64,000 nt of DNA from Aeromonas popoffii (GCF_000820025.1 NZ_CDBI01000014.1:124001-188000), one strand, 5' to 3'. Counted from the stretch's first letter, positions 40,969 through 52,179 are shown. Numbers and translations: made by a program. Notes: generated from the sequence alone by a model not told the origin.

Positions 40969-40993
40969 ATACCCGACTAAAACAGTCAAGTAT
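40969..40993 (-). promoter_or_regulatory. Type 1 IscR box, full consensus match
   Basis: The 25 bases fit every position of the published type 1 pattern ATASYYGACTRWWWYAGTCRRSTAT, with half sites CGACT and AGTCA. The iscR -35 TTGACT (40984-40989, minus strand) lies inside it, so holo-IscR binding would block polymerase. The -10 position (40961-40966, GACCAT) is weak. Confidence 0.85.
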
Positions 40994-41018
40994 ATGGTTG
41001 AGTAATACAGTCAGGTTT
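40994..41018 (-). promoter_or_regulatory. Second type 1 IscR box, abutting the first
   Basis: This box matches 22 of 25 positions, starting at the base after the first box ends. Its last two bases fall within the trmJ stop codon region (41017-41019). Confidence 0.65.
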
Positions 41019-41739
41019 AATCCTGCGGTTTCGGCTTCTGTACCGAGGTCAAAATACCGCGCAAAATGTTCAGCTCCACCGTTTCCGGACGGGCCCGATT
41101 GAACAGGCGACGCAGCTTGCTCATCACCTGCCCGGGATGGTCGTCAGCAATGAATCCCGTCTTGAGCAGGGTCTGCTCCAGGTGCTGATAGAAGCCTTCC
41201 AGCTGATCGGCACTGGGATAATCCGCCTCACTCACTACCTCGGGAGCCTGATCCTGCAACCAGTGCATCCGCACTTCGTAGCAGATAGTCTGCACCGCCA
41301 TGGCCAGATTAAGAGAGCTGTATTCGGGGTTAGCCGCAATGGCCACGTGGTAGTGGCACTTCTGCAACTCGTCGTTGGTGAGGCCAGTGCGTTCACGGCC
41401 AAACACCAGGGCCACCGGATGCTTCACGCCTTCCACCACCGCCTTCTCCCCCGCTTCGCGAGGATCCAGCATGGGCCAGCTCAGGGTACGGGAACGGGCA
41501 CTGGTGCCTATGACCAGACCACAATCGGCAATGGCTTCATCCAGCGTCGACACTATGCGGGCATTGGCCAGAACATCGCTGGCACCTGCCGCCAGGGCCA
41601 TGGCGTTGTCATCTGGCAAGGCCTGCGGATCAACCAACACCAGTTGGGTCAGTCCCATGGTCTTCATGGCGCGTGCCGCAGAGCCCATGTTGCCGGTGTG
41701 AGAAGTGTTTACCAACACGATACGAATCTGATCCAACAT
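41017..41739 (-). CDS. trmJ: tRNA (cytidine/uridine-2'-O)-methyltransferase TrmJ
   Basis: A SPOUT-fold methyltransferase for position 32 of several tRNAs. 240 residues; motif texts are [39 protein letters not shown] and [13 protein letters not shown]. As in E. coli it lies upstream of iscR in the same direction. No terminator is visible between trmJ and iscR, so some readthrough into isc is possible. Confidence 0.95.
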   Translation of the reverse strand: MLDQIRIVLVNTSHTGNMGSAARAMKTMGLTQLVLVDPQALPDDNAMALAAGASDVLANARIVSTLDEAIADCGLVIGTSARSRTLSWPMLDPREAGEKAVVEGVKHPVALVFGRERTGLTNDELQKCHYHVAIAANPEYSSLNLAMAVQTICYEVRMHWLQDQAPEVVSEADYPSADQLEGFYQHLEQTLLKTGFIADDHPGQVMSKLRRLFNRARPETVELNILRGILTSVQKPKPQD

Positions 41740-41919
41740 GCCCTGTCAATCTTCAGTCAAAAATGGCGCGCAATTGTAACATAGCCAATCGCTATTTTGG
41801 CACCGTAAAAGGCGCACCATTTCACAACAAAACCCTCATTGTGTAGAACAAAGCATCATGAGCAGAGGCTGACCACGGGCTAAACTTGGAGGATGCGTGG
41901 ATCTAGGAACGGAGGCAAC

Positions 41920-42336
41920 ATGTGCCCGCACTGGCTTTATGAGAGGTTACCAGTCTGCTATCTGCTGACCGCGGTCGGCATGATCACGCTCACCCAAACC
42001 CCCTTGCTCTGGCTGGCGGGCAGCCTGTTGTTTGTCGCAGGCGCTGTCATCTGGATGATGCGCTCCAGCTATCGACGTACCGACCTGGTCATCTTTCCGA
42101 CCAAACGCTGGTTCAAGCCGGAGTGGCTGTACGAGGCGCAGCCCTTCATCTGGCTGGCGCTGGGTCTGTTGCTCTCCCGCCTCCCCAACGCTGCCGCCCT
42201 GCTGGCTGTGATCCCTTGTGTCTGGGCCTGTCGCTGCCTGTGGGCTCGCAGTCACTACCGCCACCATGCCAGTGGCCTGGTATTACACCTGAGACGGGAC
42301 CCCGCCCGTCGGCGCAGAGTGCGACTCCTGCGCTGA
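41920..42336 (+). CDS. Small membrane protein of unknown function
   Basis: 138 residues starting at ATG 41920 with GGAGG four bases upstream. Three hydrophobic segments are visible (about VCYLLTAVGMITL, LLWLAGSLLFVAGAVIWMM and FIWLALGLLL through AAALLAVIPCVW), followed by a very basic tail (RRDPARRRRVRLLR). I do not recognise the family. Its 3' end overlaps the convergent ubiT by 54 bases, and the overlap holds a GACGGG / CCCGTC hairpin. The 180-base gap to trmJ shows nothing else. Confidence 0.6.
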   Translation: MCPHWLYERLPVCYLLTAVGMITLTQTPLLWLAGSLLFVAGAVIWMMRSSYRRTDLVIFPTKRWFKPEWLYEAQPFIWLALGLLLSRLPNAAALLAVIPCVWACRCLWARSHYRHHASGLVLHLRRDPARRRRVRLLR

Positions 42337-42822
42337 CGCGGTGCGCGCCCGTTCGATGAAGGTGGCAAGATCCAGCAGCGGATAGCGCATCAGGCTCGGC
42401 AAGCCATCCAGGTCCAGGCTGTCCATCAGGTTCTTCACCTCCAGTCCCAGCTCGGTATCCCCTTCAATCTTCAGCTTGCGTTGAAAAAAGAGAGAATCAG
42501 GATCTTCCTTGCGACCGGCGATCAGGATGAGGTCATTGGTGGTGCCGCTGAAGCAGACATCCGCCCGCTCACAATGGCGGGCCACCACCAGTTTTCCATC
42601 CTGTTCGCTGATGAACCAGCTGAGCTCGAGATCCGACACCTCGACCCTGAGCCATTTGCCGGCCAGAAATTCGAAATCACCATCCTGGATGGCTTCCTTG
42701 AACACCCGCGCCAGCAGGCGCTCCATCAGGTTCTGCTGCAGCGCAAACGGCACCAGCTTGAGGGGGCGGCGCAGAAAGCGGGGAGCCTGTTCGACCAGGC
42801 GAGATTGCAGTTGTTGAAACAC
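42283..42822 (-). CDS. ubiT: Anaerobic ubiquinone biosynthesis accessory factor UbiT
   Basis: An SCP2-domain lipid-binding protein (formerly YhbT) needed for oxygen-independent ubiquinone synthesis. 179 residues. GTG 42822 is chosen: GGGAG lies 6 bases upstream, and the resulting N-terminus MFQQLQSRLVEQAP lines up with E. coli MLDKLRSRIVHLGP. An ATG at 42846 gives eight extra residues without support. Family text includes DPDSLFFQRKLKIEGDTELGLEVKNLMD. It is divergent from ubiUV. Confidence 0.9.
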   Translation of the reverse strand: MFQQLQSRLVEQAPRFLRRPLKLVPFALQQNLMERLLARVFKEAIQDGDFEFLAGKWLRVEVSDLELSWFISEQDGKLVVARHCERADVCFSGTTNDLILIAGRKEDPDSLFFQRKLKIEGDTELGLEVKNLMDSLDLDGLPSLMRYPLLDLATFIERARTASAQESHSAPTGGVPSQV

Positions 42823-43011
42823 GATAAACTCCCAGTTTTTGCGCATTCAAACACAAGGCCACGCGCTGGATCCTGTTGAAAATCAAACTTGTGCCGACTT
42901 ACCTCAAGAAGGGTAAAGCCACACAAAGCTGCCTCAGGTCAAAAAGTGGGAAGGCATCGATGAATACAATCGGGCTACTTTTGCATTTTTTGCCCTCTCG
43001 GAGCGTACCCG

Positions 43012-44007
43012 ATGGAATTACTCTGTCCGGCAGGTAGTTTGCCGGCACTGAAAACAGCCGTGGATAACGGGGCCGATGCGGTTTACATCGGTTTCAAGGA
43101 TGACACCAATGCCCGCCACTTTGCCGGCCTCAATTTCACCGACAGCAAGCTGGAAAAAGCGGTGGACTACGTGCACCAGCATGGCCGAAAGCTGCACATC
43201 GCCATCAATACCTTCGCCCATCCGGGATCGGATACCAGATGGAAGCAGGCAGTGGACCGGGGTGTGGCGCTCGGTGCCGACGCCCTGATCATCGCCGATC
43301 TCGCCGTGCTCGATTACGCCAGCCGCCACCATCCGGACATGGAGCTGCACGTTTCGGTGCAGGCCAGCGCCACCAACGCTGCCGCCATCCGCTTCTATCA
43401 GCAGCATTTCAACGTTGGCCGAGTGGTGTTGCCACGGGTGCTCTCCATGCATCAGGTCAGGCAGCTGGCCCGCGAGACTGACGTCGGTCTCGAGGTGTTC
43501 GCCTTCGGCAGCCTCTGCATCATGGCGGAGGGACGTTGCTACTTATCCTCCTACATGACAGGTGAGAGTCCCAATACGGTGGGAGCCTGCTCACCGGCCA
43601 AGTTTGTACGCTGGGAGGAAACACCGAGTGGCCTCGAATCCCGCCTCAACGAGGTGCTGATCGACCGTTACGGCCCGGGTGAAAACGCCGGTTACCCTAC
43701 CCTGTGCAAGGGCCGCTTCGAGGTGGATGGCCAGACCTACCATGCGCTGGAGGAGCCGACCAGCCTCAACACCTTGGGGCTCTTGCCAGAGCTGTTCCAG
43801 ACCGGGATCCAGTCGGTCAAGATCGAGGGGCGCCAGCGAAGTCCCGCCTACGTGGAGCAAGTCACCCGGGTCTGGCGCGCGGCCATCGACGCCTACCAGG
43901 CCAATCCCGATGCCTATAGCGTCAAAGCCGAGTGGGATGCCCAGCTCGCCCGCGTCTCCGAGGGGAGTCAGACTACTCTCGGCGCCTATCATCGTCAGTG
44001 GCAATAA
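43012..44007 (+). CDS. ubiU: Ubiquinone biosynthesis protein UbiU (U32 family, Fe-S)
   Basis: UbiU and UbiV form a heterodimer that hydroxylates the ubiquinone ring without O2, using prephenate as oxygen donor. 331 residues beginning MELLCPAGSLPALKTAVDNGADAVYIG. Candidate cluster cysteines are in SLCIMAEGRCYLSS, GACSPAKF and TLCKGRFE, as expected for the [4Fe-4S] site. It ends 14 bases before ubiV. Confidence 0.95.
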   Translation: MELLCPAGSLPALKTAVDNGADAVYIGFKDDTNARHFAGLNFTDSKLEKAVDYVHQHGRKLHIAINTFAHPGSDTRWKQAVDRGVALGADALIIADLAVLDYASRHHPDMELHVSVQASATNAAAIRFYQQHFNVGRVVLPRVLSMHQVRQLARETDVGLEVFAFGSLCIMAEGRCYLSSYMTGESPNTVGACSPAKFVRWEETPSGLESRLNEVLIDRYGPGENAGYPTLCKGRFEVDGQTYHALEEPTSLNTLGLLPELFQTGIQSVKIEGRQRSPAYVEQVTRVWRAAIDAYQANPDAYSVKAEWDAQLARVSEGSQTTLGAYHRQWQ

Positions 44008-44021
44008 AGGATCTCAACCAC

Positions 44022-44894
44022 ATGCAATTCTCTCTCGGGCCTCTGCTCTTCTACTGGCCCAAAGCCGATATCCAGGCCTTTTATGACGCCGCGACACAGA
44101 GCCAGGCGGACATCATCTATCTGGGGGAAACGGTCTGCAGCAAGCGCCGCGAACTCAAGGTGGATGACTGGATCTCCCTCGCCCGCCAGGTGGCGGCCTC
44201 AGGCAAGCAGGCCGTACTCTCCACCCTGGCGCTGATCTCGGCCCCCTCGGAGCTCAAGGAGGTCAAACGGCTGGTCGACAATGGCGATCTGATGGTCGAA
44301 GCCAACGATCTCGGCACGGTGCAACTTGCCTGGGAGGTGGGGATCCCGTTTGTCTGCGGCCCGGCCATCAATGCCTACAACGCCGACGTGCTGCGTATGC
44401 TGCTCAAACAGGGGATGACACGCTGGGTGATGCCGGTGGAGCTGTCGCGCGACTGGCTGATGCAGCTCAATCAGGATCTGGGCAGCGCTCGCCAGCAGTT
44501 CGACGTGGAGGTGTTCGCCTACGGCCACTTGCCGCTCGCCTACTCAGCGCGCTGCTTCACCGCCCGCTCCCTCGACAAGCCAAAGGACAACTGCGAACTC
44601 GCCTGCATCCACTATCCCACAGGCCGGCTGGCCAGCAGCCGCGAGGGACAGAAGGTGTTCAACCTCAACGGTATCCAGACCCAGTCAGGTTACTGCTACA
44701 ACCTGGGCAACGAGATCACCGGCATGGAGGGTCTGGTGGACGTGGTACGCCTCTCCCCCGAAGGACTGGACACCCTTGAGATGCTGGATCGCTTCAAGGC
44801 CAATCAGCAAGGTCAGGCCCCCCTCTCCCTGCAACGGGAGCGTGACTGCAACGGTTACTGGCGCCAGATCCCCGGTATGAGTCTGGTGGAATAA
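44022..44894 (+). CDS. ubiV: Ubiquinone biosynthesis protein UbiV (U32 family, Fe-S)
   Basis: The partner of UbiU in oxygen-independent ring hydroxylation. 290 residues starting MQFSLGPLLFYWPKADIQ. Fe-S cysteines are in ARCFTARSLDKPKDNCELAC and SGYCYNLG. ATG 44022 is chosen because homologues begin there; an in-frame ATG at 43932 would overlap ubiU by 76 bases. Confidence 0.94.
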   Translation: MQFSLGPLLFYWPKADIQAFYDAATQSQADIIYLGETVCSKRRELKVDDWISLARQVAASGKQAVLSTLALISAPSELKEVKRLVDNGDLMVEANDLGTVQLAWEVGIPFVCGPAINAYNADVLRMLLKQGMTRWVMPVELSRDWLMQLNQDLGSARQQFDVEVFAYGHLPLAYSARCFTARSLDKPKDNCELACIHYPTGRLASSREGQKVFNLNGIQTQSGYCYNLGNEITGMEGLVDVVRLSPEGLDTLEMLDRFKANQQGQAPLSLQRERDCNGYWRQIPGMSLVE

Positions 44895-44937
44895 CGCCGT
44901 ACCGATACCAGAACGCAGGCAGCAGGCAGCAGACAGC

Positions 44938-44966
44938 AAAAAGGCCTCATCATTGAGGCCTTTTTT
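44938..44966. terminator. Bidirectional terminator between ubiV and nlpI
   Basis: AAAAAGGCCTCA / TGAGGCCTTTTTT with loop TCAT, with T runs on both strands. It is shared by convergent ubiV and nlpI. Confidence 0.9.
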
Positions 44967-44985
44967 ACATATCGAGCACCAGCAA

Positions 44986-45933
44986 TCAGTAGGCCTGCTT
45001 GCTGCTCTTGCCCTGTGCGCTCTGGGTCCCCGGCGGCACGGGTTTGCGCGCCATCAGTTCCAGCTCGAGCAGGGCATATCTGTGCTCGATGAAGTCGTAC
45101 ACGTTGTTGGCGAGTGCCAGCTTGAAGTAGCTGATGGCTTCCTTGCGGTTGCCCCTGGCCAGTTCAAATTTGCCGAGGTAGAAGTAGGTTTCACTCAAGC
45201 GCTCAGCAAGCTCCCGGTTATCCTTCACCCCTTTCACCACGTTGCTCATCAACTGGGTCGCATTGATCTCGCCGGTGTAAAGGCGCACCAGATCCCAGTT
45301 CCAGGCGTCGTCGTCATACTTGTTGAGACGCTCGCGCATCCGGCTCATGGCGGCTGGCGCATTGAGCTTTTGCTCGGCCAGATAGAGCCAGATCACCCGA
45401 TAGGGATCTTCTGGCTGCGCTTCATAGAAGCGTTTCATATCGGCGGCGGCCAGCTCGGGACGATTGCCGTAATAGAGCGCAATGCCACGGTTGAGATAGG
45501 CATAGTCATAATCGGGAGCCAGCTCGAGGGCAGAATCAAATGCCTCGTAGGCTTCGTCATAATTCTGCTGCTGCACCAGATAAACGCCGATGAAGTTGTA
45601 GGCCTCGGCAAAATCCGGTTTCTCCCGCAAGGCCCGGTTGAAATCCAGCCTCGCCAGGGAGCGCAAGCCAACCCGGTCAAACACCACGGCACGCTCATAA
45701 AACAGTTCAGCCCGTTGCTCGGTGGTCAACTCCATCTCACCGAGCATTTGCCCGAGTCGTGCCAACGCCAACTCGCTCTGGTAAGAGACCTGCAGGGGGG
45801 TCGCCAATACCAGTGAAGCGGGTTGCGGCTTGGGAACTTGAGGCGCTTCAACCTGACTGCTACTGCTGCAACCCCACATGGGGAGCAGCAACAGGATACC
45901 AAGGAGGTATCCAATCCCTTTCCTGACGTTCAA
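44986..45933 (-). CDS. nlpI: TPR lipoprotein NlpI
   Basis: NlpI is an outer-membrane lipoprotein adaptor that brings the protease Prc and peptidoglycan hydrolases together. 315 residues with lipobox PMWGC and TPR repeats (AELFYERAVVFDRVGLRSLARLD, FIGVYLVQQQNYDEAYEAF, YAYLNRGIALYYGNRPELA). TTG 45933 is chosen because GGAG lies 6 bases upstream; ATG 45966 has no ribosome site. The end NNVYDFIEHRYALLELELM matches the family. Confidence 0.88.
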   Translation of the reverse strand: MNVRKGIGYLLGILLLLPMWGCSSSSQVEAPQVPKPQPASLVLATPLQVSYQSELALARLGQMLGEMELTTEQRAELFYERAVVFDRVGLRSLARLDFNRALREKPDFAEAYNFIGVYLVQQQNYDEAYEAFDSALELAPDYDYAYLNRGIALYYGNRPELAAADMKRFYEAQPEDPYRVIWLYLAEQKLNAPAAMSRMRERLNKYDDDAWNWDLVRLYTGEINATQLMSNVVKGVKDNRELAERLSETYFYLGKFELARGNRKEAISYFKLALANNVYDFIEHRYALLELELMARKPVPPGTQSAQGKSSKQAY

Positions 45934-46023
45934 TGAACACTCCGACGCTGACGCTTGACCCCGCATATGGTAAAGGTCAACCGACACTTTGTCATGTGGC
46001 TGAACCTCTCTCCCTCAAATAAA

Positions 46024-46392
46024 TCAGGATTCGACAGGGTATCCGGCATCACACCAGCCCCGAAAACCACCATCGACGCTGACAACCCGGCTATACCCCA
46101 TCTTCTGCAGGTTATCCGCCACCAGGATGGAGCGAAATCCCCCACCACAATAGAGGTAGAGCTCGGTGGCCGGATCCGGATAGCGCGTCTCAATATCGCG
46201 CTCAATCACGCCACGACCGAGGTAAACCGCGCCAGGCAGATGGCCCCTGCCCCACTCGCTCTCCTCACGCACGTCGATCAGGTGAAAGGCACGTCCCTCA
46301 TTCTGCCAACGTTTTATCTGGTGCACGTCAGTCTCTGTTACCTGAGGACGGATCGCCTCGACCAGCGCCAGAAAACGTGGATTATGTTGCAT
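46024..46392 (-). CDS. Single-domain rhodanese-like protein
   Basis: 122 residues forming one rhodanese domain. It has FHLIDVREESEWGRGHLPGAVYLGRG (DVRE and GHLPGA signatures) and an active-site Cys in LYLYCGGGFRS, which would carry a persulfide. The Cys is kept, so sulfur transfer is plausible; the acceptor is unknown. ATG 46392 has AAGGAG seven bases upstream. It stands alone between nlpI and the secDF operon terminator. Confidence 0.88.
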   Translation of the reverse strand: MQHNPRFLALVEAIRPQVTETDVHQIKRWQNEGRAFHLIDVREESEWGRGHLPGAVYLGRGVIERDIETRYPDPATELYLYCGGGFRSILVADNLQKMGYSRVVSVDGGFRGWCDAGYPVES

Positions 46393-46464
46393 GGTTTGCT
46401 CCTTGCCTTGAGTAATAGGACATTGATGATGAGTAGCATCATGACTCACTCGGCCCATAAGAGA

Positions 46465-46486
46465 AAGGGCGCCTCACGGCGCCCTT
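46465..46486 (-). terminator. Terminator after secF
   Basis: AAGGGCGCC / GGCGCCCTT stem with loop GTGA on the minus strand, followed by TTCTCTT. It lies 6 bases past the secF stop. Confidence 0.75.
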
Positions 46487-46491
46487 GTCGA

Positions 46492-47439
46492 TTACGGCAG
46501 GATCTCTTGCTGATCCGCGCCCTCTTTTTCCACCGGAGTCGGCAGCATGTGCTCCCGTTTAACCCCGAGGAACATGGCGAACGAACTCGCCACATAGATG
46601 GAGGAATAGGTACCAAATGCCACACCTATCACCATGGCTACCGCAAACCCGTGGAGCAGGGCGCCGCCTTTGAGCAGCAACGCCAGCACCACCACGAAAG
46701 TCAGACCCGAGGTAATGATGGTCCGACTCAAGGTTTCGGTCATGGAGAGATCCAGGATGTACTCGGTATCCCCCTTGCGCACCTTGCGGAAATTTTCCCG
46801 CAGGCGATCGAACACCACTATGGTGTCGTTCAAGGAGTAACCTACCAGCGTCATCAGCGCCGCCAGCACGGTCAAATCGAACTCATACTGGAAGAAGGCA
46901 AATACGCCCAGAGTGATGACCACGTCGTGCACCAAGGAAACGATCCCCCCCAACGCCAGACGCCATTCGAAGCGCACCGCCACGTAGGCCATGATGCAAA
47001 GGATGGATGCCAGCATAGCCAGGGCACCATCGGTAGCCAGTTCATCGCCCACTGAAGGGCCGACGAACTCGACGCGCTTGAGCACGGCCTCCGGATCAAT
47101 CTGCTGGGCAGCTGCCAGCACCTGATTGCCCTGCTGCTCTACCCTGACCCCCTCTTGTGGAGTCATCCGCACCAGCACGTCACGGCTGGATCCGAAGTGT
47201 TGCAGGGTTGCCCCTGCAATCTTCTGCTCATCCAGCACCTTGTGGATCTTGTCCAGGCTCACCGACTGCGGGAATCCCACCTCTATGGTGGTGCCGCCGG
47301 TAAAGTCCAGACCCCAGTTCAGACCCCGATCGAACAGGAAGAACAGGGAGATCACCATCAGCAGGGTAGAGAAAACCACACCCGGCTTGGCATAGCGCAT
47401 AAACGGGATTGGTTTTTCAAAATGTAGAATCTGAAACAT
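46492..47439 (-). CDS. secF: Protein translocase subunit SecF
   Basis: SecF with SecD uses the proton gradient to help pull secreted proteins through SecYEG. 315 residues with six membrane helices. Family text includes GLNWGLDFTGGTTIEVGFPQ, FVGPSVGDELATDGALAML and YSLNDTIVVFDRLRENFR. It lies 9 bases after secD. Confidence 0.97.
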   Translation of the reverse strand: MFQILHFEKPIPFMRYAKPGVVFSTLLMVISLFFLFDRGLNWGLDFTGGTTIEVGFPQSVSLDKIHKVLDEQKIAGATLQHFGSSRDVLVRMTPQEGVRVEQQGNQVLAAAQQIDPEAVLKRVEFVGPSVGDELATDGALAMLASILCIMAYVAVRFEWRLALGGIVSLVHDVVITLGVFAFFQYEFDLTVLAALMTLVGYSLNDTIVVFDRLRENFRKVRKGDTEYILDLSMTETLSRTIITSGLTFVVVLALLLKGGALLHGFAVAMVIGVAFGTYSSIYVASSFAMFLGVKREHMLPTPVEKEGADQQEILP

Positions 47440-47448
47440 GTCTCTTCC

Positions 47449-49302
47449 TTAGATCGGCAGCTTGTCGATATGCCGTCCACCCCAGACCAGATTGATAATG
47501 GCGCGGGAAACCGTGATGGCAGTAAACATGGAAGCCGTCAGACCAATACCCAGCGTCAAGGCAAAGCCCTTGATGGCACCGGTACCGATACCGAACAGGA
47601 TCACACAGGTGATGAGCGAGGTGACGTTGGAGTCGGCGATGGTCGAGAATGCGCGATCAAAGCCCAGATGGATGGCCTGCTGCACACCGCGACCGTTGCG
47701 GATCTCTTCCCGGATACGCTCGAAGATCAACACGTTGGCATCCACCGCCATTCCCAGCGTCAAGACGATACCGGCAATGCCCGGCAGTGTCATGGTGGCC
47801 CCCGGGATCATCGACATAATGCCGACAATCAATACCAGGTTGATCACCAGCGCCAGGTTGGCCACCCAGCCGAAGGCACGGTAGTAGATCCCCATGAACA
47901 GTACGATCACCAGCATGGCCCAGCCGATGGCTTCCATCCCGCTGTCGATGTTCTGCTGACCCAGGCTTGGGCCTATGGTGCGCTCTTCCACAATCTGGAT
48001 GGGGGCAATCAGGGCACCGGCACGCAACAGCAGCGCCAGGTTATGGGCTTCATTGGCGTTGTCGATACCCGTGATGCGGAACTGGCTGCCAAGACGCGAC
48101 TGGATGGTGGCGACGTTGATCACCTCCTCCTGCTTGCGGAACTTGCGCTTGCCATCCGGACCGGGTTGGCCCACCGGCTTGTACTCGATGAAGACGGTCG
48201 CCATGCCTTTACCGACGTTGTCCTTGGTAAAGTTGGCCATCTTGTTACCACCCTGGCCATCGAGTTTGATGTTGACCTGAGGGCGGCTGTACTCATCGAA
48301 ACCGGACTGGGCACCCACTATGTGGTCACCGGTCAGGATCACCCGCTTTTGCAGCACAACCGGACGGCCGTGGCGGTCGGTATAGACCTTGGAGCTCGGC
48401 GAAACACGGCCATCAGCGGCAGCCTGGATATCAGCGGTTTCATCGACCATGTGGAATTCCAGGGTCGCGGTTGCCCCCAGGATCTCCTTGGCGCGGGCAG
48501 TATCCTGAATACCGGGCAGCTGGACCACTATGCGTTCAGCGCCCTGCTGCTGGACCAGCGGCTCAGCCACACCCAGTTCGTTCACCCGGTTACGGATAAT
48601 GGTGATGTTCTGCTCGAGAGCATACTTTCTCACCTCTTTGATCTTGGCATCACTGAGGGCAGCGTTGAGAACGAACTCGTCCCCTTTCTGCTCTGTGGTG
48701 AAGTTCAAATCCGGGTTCTGACGACGCAGATAAGAGATGGCGCGTTCCTGATCCGCTTCATCACGGAACAGAACCTGTACCTGATCACCGACCCGGCGCA
48801 CGCCGGAGTAACGGATCTTCTGGGTACGCAGCTCGGTGCGAAAATCCTGCACCATCTGCTCTTGCTGCTTGGTCAGCGCCTCGGCCATGTCCACTTCCAT
48901 CAGGAAGTGCACACCACCGCGCAGATCCAGACCCAGCTTCAGCGGTGCAGCACCGATGGCTTCAAGCCAGGCCGGCGTGGAGGGCGCCAGGTTGAGGGCG
49001 GTAATGAAGTTGTCGCCCAGCTTGTTGGCGACGACGTCGCGCGCCTTGAGCTGTTCTTCGGTGTTCCTGAAACGGATCAGAATGAAACCATGCTCGAACG
49101 CAGCATGCTTGACCGGGATCTGAGCCGCCTCTAGGGCCTCTTTCACCAGATCAAGCGTCTCTAGCTTGACTTCGGCACCCCGGCTGGCAGAGATCTGCAA
49201 GGCCGGGTCTTCGCCGTAAAGATTGGGGGCTGCATATAGAAAACCGATGGCGATCACGAAGACCACCATCAGGTATTTCCACAGCGGATAGCGATTTAAC
49301 AC
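47449..49302 (-). CDS. secD: Protein translocase subunit SecD
   Basis: 617 residues with one N-terminal helix, a large periplasmic domain and five C-terminal helices. Characteristic texts are [25 protein letters not shown]-like [17 protein letters not shown], and [21 protein letters not shown] in the membrane part. It is in the queA-tgt-yajC-secD-secF order conserved in gammaproteobacteria, 18 bases after yajC. Confidence 0.97.
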   Translation of the reverse strand: MLNRYPLWKYLMVVFVIAIGFLYAAPNLYGEDPALQISASRGAEVKLETLDLVKEALEAAQIPVKHAAFEHGFILIRFRNTEEQLKARDVVANKLGDNFITALNLAPSTPAWLEAIGAAPLKLGLDLRGGVHFLMEVDMAEALTKQQEQMVQDFRTELRTQKIRYSGVRRVGDQVQVLFRDEADQERAISYLRRQNPDLNFTTEQKGDEFVLNAALSDAKIKEVRKYALEQNITIIRNRVNELGVAEPLVQQQGAERIVVQLPGIQDTARAKEILGATATLEFHMVDETADIQAAADGRVSPSSKVYTDRHGRPVVLQKRVILTGDHIVGAQSGFDEYSRPQVNIKLDGQGGNKMANFTKDNVGKGMATVFIEYKPVGQPGPDGKRKFRKQEEVINVATIQSRLGSQFRITGIDNANEAHNLALLLRAGALIAPIQIVEERTIGPSLGQQNIDSGMEAIGWAMLVIVLFMGIYYRAFGWVANLALVINLVLIVGIMSMIPGATMTLPGIAGIVLTLGMAVDANVLIFERIREEIRNGRGVQQAIHLGFDRAFSTIADSNVTSLITCVILFGIGTGAIKGFALTLGIGLTASMFTAITVSRAIINLVWGGRHIDKLPI

Positions 49303-49320
49303 GCTGTGCTCCTCGGGAGA

Positions 49321-49656
49321 TTAAAGGGACTGGATAGAACCCTTGGGCAGAACGGCAGAGACGAAATCACGTTTGATGGTAACTTGAGTCTGATCATTCA
49401 GGGACAGCACTATGTATTCGCTATCGGCGGACACCTTGGCGATCTTGCCAACCAGGCCACCTGAGGTGAGCACTTCATCACCCTTTGCCAGGGAGCTCAT
49501 CAGGTCACGATGAGTTTTGGCACGCTTGGCCTGGGGACGATAGATCATGAAGTAGAAGATAAGGCCGAACACGGCCAGCATGATGATCATTTCCATGCCA
49601 CCACTCTGTGCACCCGGAACTGCGCCTTCTGCATATGCCTTGGAGATAATGCTCAT
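49321..49656 (-). CDS. yajC: Preprotein translocase accessory subunit YajC
   Basis: 111 residues with one membrane helix (EMIIMLAVFGLIFYFMIY) followed by RPQAKRAKTHRDLMSSL and a small beta domain (GDEVLTSGGLVGKI). YajC associates with SecDF. It is located between tgt and secD. Confidence 0.96.
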   Translation of the reverse strand: MSIISKAYAEGAVPGAQSGGMEMIIMLAVFGLIFYFMIYRPQAKRAKTHRDLMSSLAKGDEVLTSGGLVGKIAKVSADSEYIVLSLNDQTQVTIKRDFVSAVLPKGSIQSL

Positions 49657-49707
49657 TTAACAACCTCTTATTTGATGTAGATTTGATAACTAACTTATAT
49701 ATCGTTG

Positions 49708-50859
<1,152 letters not shown>

Positions 50860-50915
50860 TCAGAGAAACAGTCTGACAATAGAGAGCCCAAAGGCCCGGT
50901 ATATAAGGGCGAGGC

Positions 50916-51968
50916 TTATGCCACTGCCCGGCGACGGGTGACAAACATCGCGTCCCCGTAGCTGAAGAAACGGTACTGCTCGGCCACGGCGGCCTGATAG
51001 GCCGCCATCACCTGATCGTATCCGGCGAAGGCACTGACCAGCATGATCAGGGTCGACTCCGGCAGATGGAAGTTGGTGACCATGGCATCGACTACCTGAA
51101 ACTGGTAGCCGGGGAAGATGAAGATGTCGGTGTCGCTAAAAAATGGCGCCAGTGGCTTGCCCTGGGCCAGGCTCACCTTGGCCGCGCTCTCCAGGGAGCG
51201 TACCGAGGTAGTGCCGACGGCGATGACGCGACCACCACGGGCACGGGTCGCCGTAATGGCATCCACCACTTCCTGCGGCACTTCGGCATATTCCGAGTGC
51301 ATGTGGTGATCTTCAATCTTGTCCACCCGCACCGGCTGGAAGGTCCCCGCTCCTACATGTAGGGTGACGAAGGCCGTTTCAACCCCTTTGGCGCGGATCT
51401 TTGCCAGCAGCGGCTCATCGAAGTGCAGGCCGGCGGTCGGCGCGGCCACGGCACCCGGCTTCTGGTTGTAGACAGTCTGGTAGCGCTCCTTGTCGGCATC
51501 CTCATCGGGCCTGTCGATATAGGGCGGCAACGGCATGTGACCGATGGCGTCCAAAATCTCCAACACCGGACGCGGGTCGAGGAAATGGATCTCGAACAGG
51601 GCATCGTGGCGGGCCCGCATCTCGGCTTCCACCCCACCATCCATGATCATCCGGGTGCCCGGCTTGGGCGACTTGGAGGAACGCACGTGAGCCAGCACGC
51701 TGTGCTCGTCCAGGATGCGCTCCACCAGCACCTCCAGCTTGCCGCCGCTGGCCTTCTGGCCAAACATGCGCGCCGGAATGACACGGGTGTTGTTGAATAC
51801 CAGCAGATCACCGGGGTGGAGCTGGTCCAGCACATCCACAAATTGACCATGGCGCAGGGCGCCGCTTTGACCATCGAGCTGCAACAGGCGGCTGGCGGTA
51901 CGCTCTGCCATCGGATAGCGGGCAATCAGCTCGTCTGGCAGATCAAAATGAAAATCGGATACTTGCAT
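50916..51968 (-). CDS. queA: S-adenosylmethionine:tRNA ribosyltransferase-isomerase
   Basis: QueA adds the epoxycyclopentane ring from SAM to preQ1-tRNA. 350 residues starting [19 protein letters not shown]; family text includes [31 protein letters not shown] and [19 protein letters not shown]. It is the first gene of the queA-tgt-yajC-secDF unit, facing away from the CBS-domain gene. Confidence 0.97.
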   Translation of the reverse strand: MQVSDFHFDLPDELIARYPMAERTASRLLQLDGQSGALRHGQFVDVLDQLHPGDLLVFNNTRVIPARMFGQKASGGKLEVLVERILDEHSVLAHVRSSKSPKPGTRMIMDGGVEAEMRARHDALFEIHFLDPRPVLEILDAIGHMPLPPYIDRPDEDADKERYQTVYNQKPGAVAAPTAGLHFDEPLLAKIRAKGVETAFVTLHVGAGTFQPVRVDKIEDHHMHSEYAEVPQEVVDAITATRARGGRVIAVGTTSVRSLESAAKVSLAQGKPLAPFFSDTDIFIFPGYQFQVVDAMVTNFHLPESTLIMLVSAFAGYDQVMAAYQAAVAEQYRFFSYGDAMFVTRRRAVA

Positions 51969-52110
51969 CTTTCACCTCGGGGGAATCGGCGGCTAGTCTA
52001 GTTATCCCCCTCTTCCAAGGCAACCCAAAAGACCAAAAACCCAAGAGAGACAAGGGATAGCGAGCAATATTGAGACACACCTCCGGTTAATGATTCTTTA
52101 ATGATCTGTA

Positions 52111-52124
52111 TTGACCCTGATCAT
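52111..52124 (+). promoter_or_regulatory. FNR-type half-site pair upstream of the CBS-domain gene
   Basis: TTGACCCTGATCAT matches 8 of 10 defined bases of TTGAT-N4-ATCAA. A -10-like TAGGGT at 52147-52152 would place its centre near -41.5, the usual class II activator position. This suggests induction without oxygen; it rests on pattern only. Confidence 0.35.
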
Positions 52125-52179
52125 GTTCTATTCAGGAGGGGTGAGCTAGGGTGAAAGCAGATACACAAGGAGGCCCACC

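Noticed and set aside
42823-43011. FNR site in the ubiT/ubiU divergent region
   Set aside because: The best candidate TTGAAAATCAA has only 3 bases between TTGA and TCAA instead of 6, so the half sites would not fit an FNR dimer.
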